Source: DTKD01 sp964494345 (GTDB taxonomy: Bacteria; Armatimonadota; UBA5829). From it: a DNA stretch of 64,000 nt. Under the pieces are notes generated by a model. It saw nothing but the letters and a program-made list of their open reading frames with translations, had not been told where the DNA came from and did not search any database. This document shows, piece after piece, positions 59,684-64,000 of this stretch (the stretch's first letter is position 1; each line of letters begins with the position of its first letter). A program made the translations under genes and the position numbers. The stretch lies in assembly GCA_964494345.1 (NCBI GenBank), contig CAZBSI010000001.1, forward strand, positions 434,001 through 498,000. Reading direction: 5' to 3'.

Positions 59684-61249
59684 CTACTCCCATTCTATAG
59701 TGGCCGGTGGTTTGCGGCTTATGTCATAGACGACGCGATTCACCCCGCTGACCTCGCCTAAGATTCGGCTGCTTATCCTCTCCAGGACATCGTAAGGCAG
59801 CTTGACCCAGTCGGCGGTCATCGCGTCTTTGCTGTTGACGGCTCGAATGATGACCGTATCAGCATAGGTGCGCTGATTATCGAGCACCCCCACGCTGCGA
59901 ACAGGGGCAAGGATCGCAAGCGCCTGCCAGATATCTCGATACAGGCCAGCACGTTTGATCTCCTCGACTAATATGGCGTCGGCTTGTCGTAGAGTATCCA
60001 ACCGCGGCTTTGTGACTTCGCCCAACACCCGAATGCCCAGCCCCGGCCCTGGAAACGGGTGTCTCCAAACCATATCTTCCGGCAGATCAAGAAAAGTGGA
60101 GACTTCTCGCACCTCGTCCTTAAAAAGCTGCCTGATCGGCTCAAGTACCAGCAGATTCATATCCTCCGGTAGCCCGCCGACGTTGTGATGCGATTTAATA
60201 ACAGCCGCGCTCTTGGTGCCGCTTTCGATGACGTCAGGGTATACGGTGCCTTGTGCGAGATATTTTGCGTCCTCGATCTCGGCCGCGTGCTCTTCGAATA
60301 CGCGAACGAACTCCTCTCCTATTATCTTTCGTTTGCTCTCCGGATCAGTCACACCTTTAAGGCGTTCAAGGAAGCGCTGCTCGGCATCGACATAGACCAG
60401 CTTTATTTTGAAGTGGTCTTCAAATGTACGACGCACTTGTTCAGGCTCGCCCATGCGCATCAGTCCGTGATTGACGAATATGCACGTCAACTGATCCCCA
60501 ATGGCTTTATGCACCAGAGCAGCGACGCAGCTAGAATCCACCCCGCCGCTTACGCCACAGACAACTTTGTTCTCGCCCACTTCCTCACGAATCGCACGCA
60601 CCGCGTTGTCAACGAAGTTAGCCATATCCCATGAGCCGGCCAGCCCGCTCTGTGCAAACAAGAAGTTGCGAATTACATCCATACCCCACGGCGTATCGAC
60701 CGATTCGGGGTTAAACTGCACGGCAAAGAGCTTTCTGGCGATATCAGACATCGCCGCGACAGGAGATTCGGCAGTTCGGGCAGTTACGACGAAATCCGGC
60801 GGAGCTTTTTCGATCACGTCCCCGCTCGCTATCCAACAGAGCTGTTCATCAGGCAGCCCGCCGAACAAATCCACTTTGCTTGTCACCTGCAAACTGGTTT
60901 GAGTGTACCCCTGGTTTGGTTGGTGGGCCAGTTTTCCGCCCAACTGATCGGCCATAAGCTGTGCTCCGTAGCATATTCCCAATATGGGGATTCCTGCATC
61001 AAATATGGCCTGATCGCACTTAGGGGCCTGGGAATCACGAACGCTCGAAGGGCCGCCGGACAGGATTATAGCCTTTGGGGAGCGCGCAAGTATTTCGTCG
61101 AGAGGGATATCATACGAAGCAATTTCGCTGAACACGTGGCACTCGCGGATACGCCTTGCAAGTAGTTGAGTGTGTTCACCGCCGAAATCGAGGACGAGCA
61201 CGAATTCCGCGGCGTCTGTGGGCTGGTACTGAGTCACTGAAGCCTCCAC
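59684..61249 (-). CDS. guaA: GMP synthase with an altered glutaminase active site
   Basis: GuaA aminates XMP to GMP. The ATP-pyrophosphatase half is intact: SGGVDSS (234-240), and the C-terminal DISRKPPATIEWE. The class I glutaminase domain (about 17-200) keeps the nucleophile Cys93 in GICYGAQL and Glu182, but the catalytic His of the FHPE motif is Asn180 (VQFNPES; codon 60710-60712). The usual SHGD is ASGD at 141-144, and DFGSQ is DFGGE. So glutamine hydrolysis may be lost or changed, with ammonia as donor. GTG start, 521 residues. Confidence 0.93.
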   Translation of the reverse strand: MEASVTQYQPTDAAEFVLVLDFGGEHTQLLARRIRECHVFSEIASYDIPLDEILARSPKAIILSGGPSSVRDSQAPKCDQAIFDAGIPILGICYGAQLMADQLGGKLAHQPNQGYTQTSLQVTSKVDLFGGLPDEQLCWIASGDVIEKAPPDFVVTARTAESPVAAMSDIARKLFAVQFNPESVDTPWGMDVIRNFLFAQSGLAGSWDMANFVDNAVRAIREEVGENKVVCGVSGGVDSSCVAALVHKAIGDQLTCIFVNHGLMRMGEPEQVRRTFEDHFKIKLVYVDAEQRFLERLKGVTDPESKRKIIGEEFVRVFEEHAAEIEDAKYLAQGTVYPDVIESGTKSAAVIKSHHNVGGLPEDMNLLVLEPIRQLFKDEVREVSTFLDLPEDMVWRHPFPGPGLGIRVLGEVTKPRLDTLRQADAILVEEIKRAGLYRDIWQALAILAPVRSVGVLDNQRTYADTVIIRAVNSKDAMTADWVKLPYDVLERISSRILGEVSGVNRVVYDISRKPPATIEWE

Positions 61250-61273
61250 GGAGATGCGGTTAATAGCGTAAAT

Positions 61274-61302
61274 ATACTATCAAACCGCTTACGTGAAGTC
61301 AA
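61274..61302 (-). promoter_or_regulatory. Promoter of guaA-hpt
   Basis: On the minus strand TTGACT (61297-61302) is followed after 17 bases by TAGTAT (61274-61279). An inverted repeat GCGGTT...AACCGC brackets the -10 region and could be a regulatory site. Confidence 0.6.
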
Positions 61303-61362
61303 TGAAATTGCCTTGCGGCAGACGAGCTTAGGGGCAGATTTACCCACTTTTCAGCAGATCAG

Positions 61363-62346
61363 CTAGGCGGCTTCCTGCTGCTCTAATTTTTGTGCGATTT
61401 TAATTGCCCTCGTGCTGCCGGATAAGCCTACGACGCCTTTAAAAGTGGCGACATCGCCTACCAGCACCTCGGCCATATCCGTCGTTTTGACCGGCAGAGT
61501 AATGACGTCACCTATCGCGAGATCAATAACATCCTGCACTGGCAGTTGCGTTCTCCCAAGAACTGCTTTGCACTGGAGAGGAACCTCGTCAAATGCGCTT
61601 CGCAGGGCGGCAGTCGCCTTTGCGTCGTGACGTCGACCGGGCATATTCAGCGTTCTTCCCAATGTCAATGCGGGAAGCACAGCTTCAACGGCTGCTGTAG
61701 GCACGCAGACACTCATCATGCTCACACATTCGCCAATTGTGATCTCATATCCGCAAACCAGCACGCCTTCTCCCTGCAAAAGAACCTGTCGTGCGTTTGT
61801 ATCTGTGCTGGCGGAGACTATTTCGGGTTTAAAAGGCACACACGACGACCATGCTTCCGCGTATTTTTTGACTGCCAGATCAATAATGGGCATCATCACC
61901 ATTTTGTCGATGTCGGTGATTTCCGAAACCGCCATAGAGGGCGCGGCGCCGCCGGCCAGTAAATCTACGCAGGCTGACACCATAGATGGGTTAAACTCAA
62001 AAATGGCAGTAGACGTCAACGGATCGAGCTTTGCCTCCACGAAAAGGGAGCCGTCGGAGATTGATGCGCAATACTCTCTATAGGCGAGCTGATCGACGGG
62101 CAAGCGCGTTACCTGAACTGGGGCACGCAGTTTTATGGCCGCAGATACCGCAAACCCCGCACCGTGCTTTGTGTGGATAATGTTGAGTGATTTGAGGTGT
62201 TCTTTGGAGAACTTGTCCGGCCGAGCGAAATCGTAAAGGCGGACTTCTTTATCCTGTTTGACGCGCCCACCCGTGGGAGTCGCGGCACGATATACGGACA
62301 ATAGCGCATCAACTTCTGACTGGCTCAACAGTTCGCCCATTGGCAA
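61363..62346 (-). CDS. fliM: Flagellar motor switch protein FliM
   Basis: FliM forms the C-ring and binds CheY-P. The N-terminal ELLSQSEVDALLSV is the CheY-binding segment; YDFARPDKFSKEHLKSLNIIH starts the middle domain, and the SpoA domain at the C-terminus reads VPLQCKAVLGRTQLPVQDVIDLAIGDVITL. TTG at 62346 lies five bases after GAGG; ATG at 62340 is the alternative. 327 residues. No other flagellar gene is in the window, so it is detached from a flagellar operon. Confidence 0.9.
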   Translation of the reverse strand: MPMGELLSQSEVDALLSVYRAATPTGGRVKQDKEVRLYDFARPDKFSKEHLKSLNIIHTKHGAGFAVSAAIKLRAPVQVTRLPVDQLAYREYCASISDGSLFVEAKLDPLTSTAIFEFNPSMVSACVDLLAGGAAPSMAVSEITDIDKMVMMPIIDLAVKKYAEAWSSCVPFKPEIVSASTDTNARQVLLQGEGVLVCGYEITIGECVSMMSVCVPTAAVEAVLPALTLGRTLNMPGRRHDAKATAALRSAFDEVPLQCKAVLGRTQLPVQDVIDLAIGDVITLPVKTTDMAEVLVGDVATFKGVVGLSGSTRAIKIAQKLEQQEAA

Positions 62347-62450
62347 TTATACCTCGGAGAGTCTTTGATCAAAGTAATTTTCGGCTAATGGCGCCATTAA
62401 CTGAATACGTACAAGGAAAAGAAGCCGCTTGTGGAGAAAGATTATGCGAT

Positions 62451-63746
62451 ATGAGATGGTATATCGCGATAATTTTAGCGATGGCATTGGCGGGTAAGGC
62501 CTGTGCGAGTGTGGATTATGCTAAAGTCGACCCCGTAGCCGAGGTCAGAGGCATCTGGATAGACGCCGGGGCTATTCCTAAAACAGATTCCGCCGTTCGT
62601 GAAATGGTGCGAGCTTACGCGCGTGCCAATTTTAATATGCTTATCCCTGAGACCATCTGCCGGGGATACGCGATATACCCGAGCCGCGTGATTCCGCGAG
62701 ACCCAAGGTTTGCCGGCGCCATAGATCCTCTGCCTGTGATGATAGACGAGGCTCATAAGCTGGGAATAGAGGTCCACGCCTGGGTGTGGGTGTTTCGGGC
62801 AGGTTATACAAAGGACAAAGGCTCTATCCTCACCGCACATCCAAATTGGGCGGAAAAGGACAAAGACGGCGAGGAACTGTCTCCTAATGGCGGCTATTGG
62901 ATAAGCCCGGCAATTCCACAGGCACGAGACTTCCTGGCAGAGCTGTTTGCAGAAGTCGTGACCAAATACGACTTCGACGGCCTGCATCTGGATTATGTCC
63001 GCTATGAAACCGAACAGAAAAAACCTTATGGCTACAGCGATGCAAGCCGAAACTTATTCATAAAACAATACGGCGTCGATCCGGTGTGCATTGAGCAGGA
63101 TAGCGACGATTATTACTACTGGAACAAGTTCCGCGAGCGCCTGGTGAACACATTTGTGCAGCGGATTTACCTGCAGACTAAAGCCCTGCGGCCAGATGTG
63201 CTGGTATCGGCGGCGGTGTCATCGTATCCTCCTGACGCGCGTCTGCATTATATGCAAAACTGGCCGAACTGGGCTGCTAACGGATGGGTAGGTCTGCTGG
63301 CGCCGATGTCATATTCTTCGGATGATGGCCATTTCGGCAGGCTGATACTCAGACAAAAAGAAGCTGCGGGCGGCACGTCAATGCTGGCCGAAGGCATCGG
63401 GCTGTATCTGCAAAAAGAAATCTCCCAGACTATCGCCCAAATTGCCATTTCCCGCGAAAAATGCGCCCAGGGTCAGGTTATATTCGCTGCTTCTTATGTT
63501 GGCCAGCAGCAGCTTGATGATCTCAAATGCGGGTCATACTCCACAAGAGCCACTCTGCCTTTTAGAAATGTGGCTGCTACTATGGATAAATTGTCACAGC
63601 GCGCACAGACTGCACAAAAGGACGGAAACAGCGACCTGACAGATTATTATTGCTGCGAGACCCAAGCCGTTTCCGATTACATAAAGTCTATGCAGCCTAA
63701 ACCCTACGTTCCCCCTACCCCGCCGCCATTGCCGGCTCTAAACTAA
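62451..63746 (+). CDS. Secreted glycosyl-hydrolase-like family 10 (GHL10) protein
   Basis: A signal peptide (MRWYIAIILAMALAGKACAS from the ATG at 62451) precedes a TIM-barrel domain: EVRGIWIDAGAI, ARANFNMLIPET, DEAHKLGIEVHAWVWVFRAG, then the active-site strand DFDGLHLDYVRYE with two acidic residues, and LLAPMSYSSDDGHF. The C-terminus is Pro-rich (PPTPPPLP). This matches GHL10/DUF187-type predicted glycosidases acting on surface or environmental glycans. The frame is open to 62340, but the signal peptide starts at 62451. Divergent from fliM. 431 residues. Confidence 0.88.
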   Translation: MRWYIAIILAMALAGKACASVDYAKVDPVAEVRGIWIDAGAIPKTDSAVREMVRAYARANFNMLIPETICRGYAIYPSRVIPRDPRFAGAIDPLPVMIDEAHKLGIEVHAWVWVFRAGYTKDKGSILTAHPNWAEKDKDGEELSPNGGYWISPAIPQARDFLAELFAEVVTKYDFDGLHLDYVRYETEQKKPYGYSDASRNLFIKQYGVDPVCIEQDSDDYYYWNKFRERLVNTFVQRIYLQTKALRPDVLVSAAVSSYPPDARLHYMQNWPNWAANGWVGLLAPMSYSSDDGHFGRLILRQKEAAGGTSMLAEGIGLYLQKEISQTIAQIAISREKCAQGQVIFAASYVGQQQLDDLKCGSYSTRATLPFRNVAATMDKLSQRAQTAQKDGNSDLTDYYCCETQAVSDYIKSMQPKPYVPPTPPPLPALN

Positions 63747-63865
63747 CGTCATTCGCCTCTACAGTCCTGGATTCAGGTAATCCTATCAGCCATTACTATC
63801 TCTCATCAGTGGTATGACTACCATAGAATCAGCCAAAATCACGAAAGGACTGGAGGTCGATAGTC

Positions 63866-64000
63866 GTGAAGACTACCGCATTTGCGGCACGGATTGCCGC
63901 GGTAATACTGTGCTGTCTGCTGTGGAGCAGTCTACAGGCAGGCGTATACTGGCAAGAACTGGCAGAACCGGGGGATTTCGCCGCTGGTATCTGTGACAAA
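63866..64000 (+). CDS. Start of a secreted protein, truncated by window end
   Basis: GTG at 63866, nine bases after GGAGG, opens a frame that is unbroken to the window end (45 codons). It encodes a signal peptide (KTTAFAARIAAVILCCLLWSS, then LQA-G) followed by VYWQELAEPGDFAAGI. The mature part is too short to identify. The overlapping ATG frame at 63814 lacks an SD and is less likely. Confidence 0.65.
   Translation, partial: MKTTAFAARIAAVILCCLLWSSLQAGVYWQELAEPGDFAAGICDK

Noticed and set aside
63814..63996. 60-codon ATG frame at the window end
   Set aside because: The overlapping GTG frame at 63866 has a strong SD and a signal peptide, so this frame is a shadow.

Overview
The window is a densely coded chromosomal segment of a free-living diderm bacterium. 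No phage, insertion sequence, plasmid or CRISPR structure is visible. An LptD/OstA-like outer-membrane barrel (35180-36604) points to an outer membrane. S-layer homology repeats, a SpoIID-family protein, the futalosine menaquinone route, LL-diaminopimelate aminotransferase, a DUF6807 protein and a glycosyl-hydrolase-like family 10 protein sit beside it. Together these suggest Armatimonadota or a related Terrabacteria lineage; this is inference, since no rRNA is present. GTG and TTG starts are common, often just downstream of a strong Shine-Dalgarno (SD) sequence. No gene-free stretch exceeds about 270 bases.

Layout. 1-2250: iron-responsive regulator with its own operator, feoB, and a zinc-ribbon/coiled-coil membrane protein. 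2260-5210: initiator tRNA, tyrS, SpoIID-like protein and tRNA-Lys. 5220-10900, minus strand: miaA-hfq-dapF-dapL-hflX-cysK. 11015-11320: tRNA-Arg, tRNA-Arg, tRNA-Ser. 12119-15734: glycolytic operon gap-pgk-(DUF2007)-tpiA. 15811-19773: groES, then ispE, a nucleotidyltransferase and dxs of isoprenoid synthesis. 19795-21978: a secreted SLH-bearing FAD oxidoreductase.

22193-29727 is the most interesting block. It is a tightly overlapping menaquinone operon (ubiD, ubiX, mqnP-like ubiA, mqnE, mqnA, mqnC) with a nucleoside phosphorylase of the MTAP family built in, followed by surE. 29783-38505 holds envelope and signalling genes: a membrane protein, a zincin, a phosphoesterase/propeller fusion, a TRAM protein, two TrkA-type subunits, an LptD-like barrel, a nitroreductase and a secreted PsbP-like protein. 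38694-49723 holds sugar and housekeeping genes: a FucI-like isomerase, nfo, fruK, two tatA, secG, trpB2, a TIM-barrel isomerase with a DUF6807 partner, folP and mtnP.

49934-52735 is a STAS protein followed by a glycosyltransferase and a probable glycoside-processing partner that seems to start at ATT. 52884-62346 contains a response regulator, amrS, a diguanylate cyclase, a hydroxyacid dehydrogenase, a bifunctional-nuclease family gene, rho, hpt, guaA and fliM. guaA has a substituted glutaminase active site. 62451-64000 holds a secreted GHL10 protein and the start of another secreted protein that runs off the end.

All functional names rest on reading conserved motifs by eye; no database search was run.
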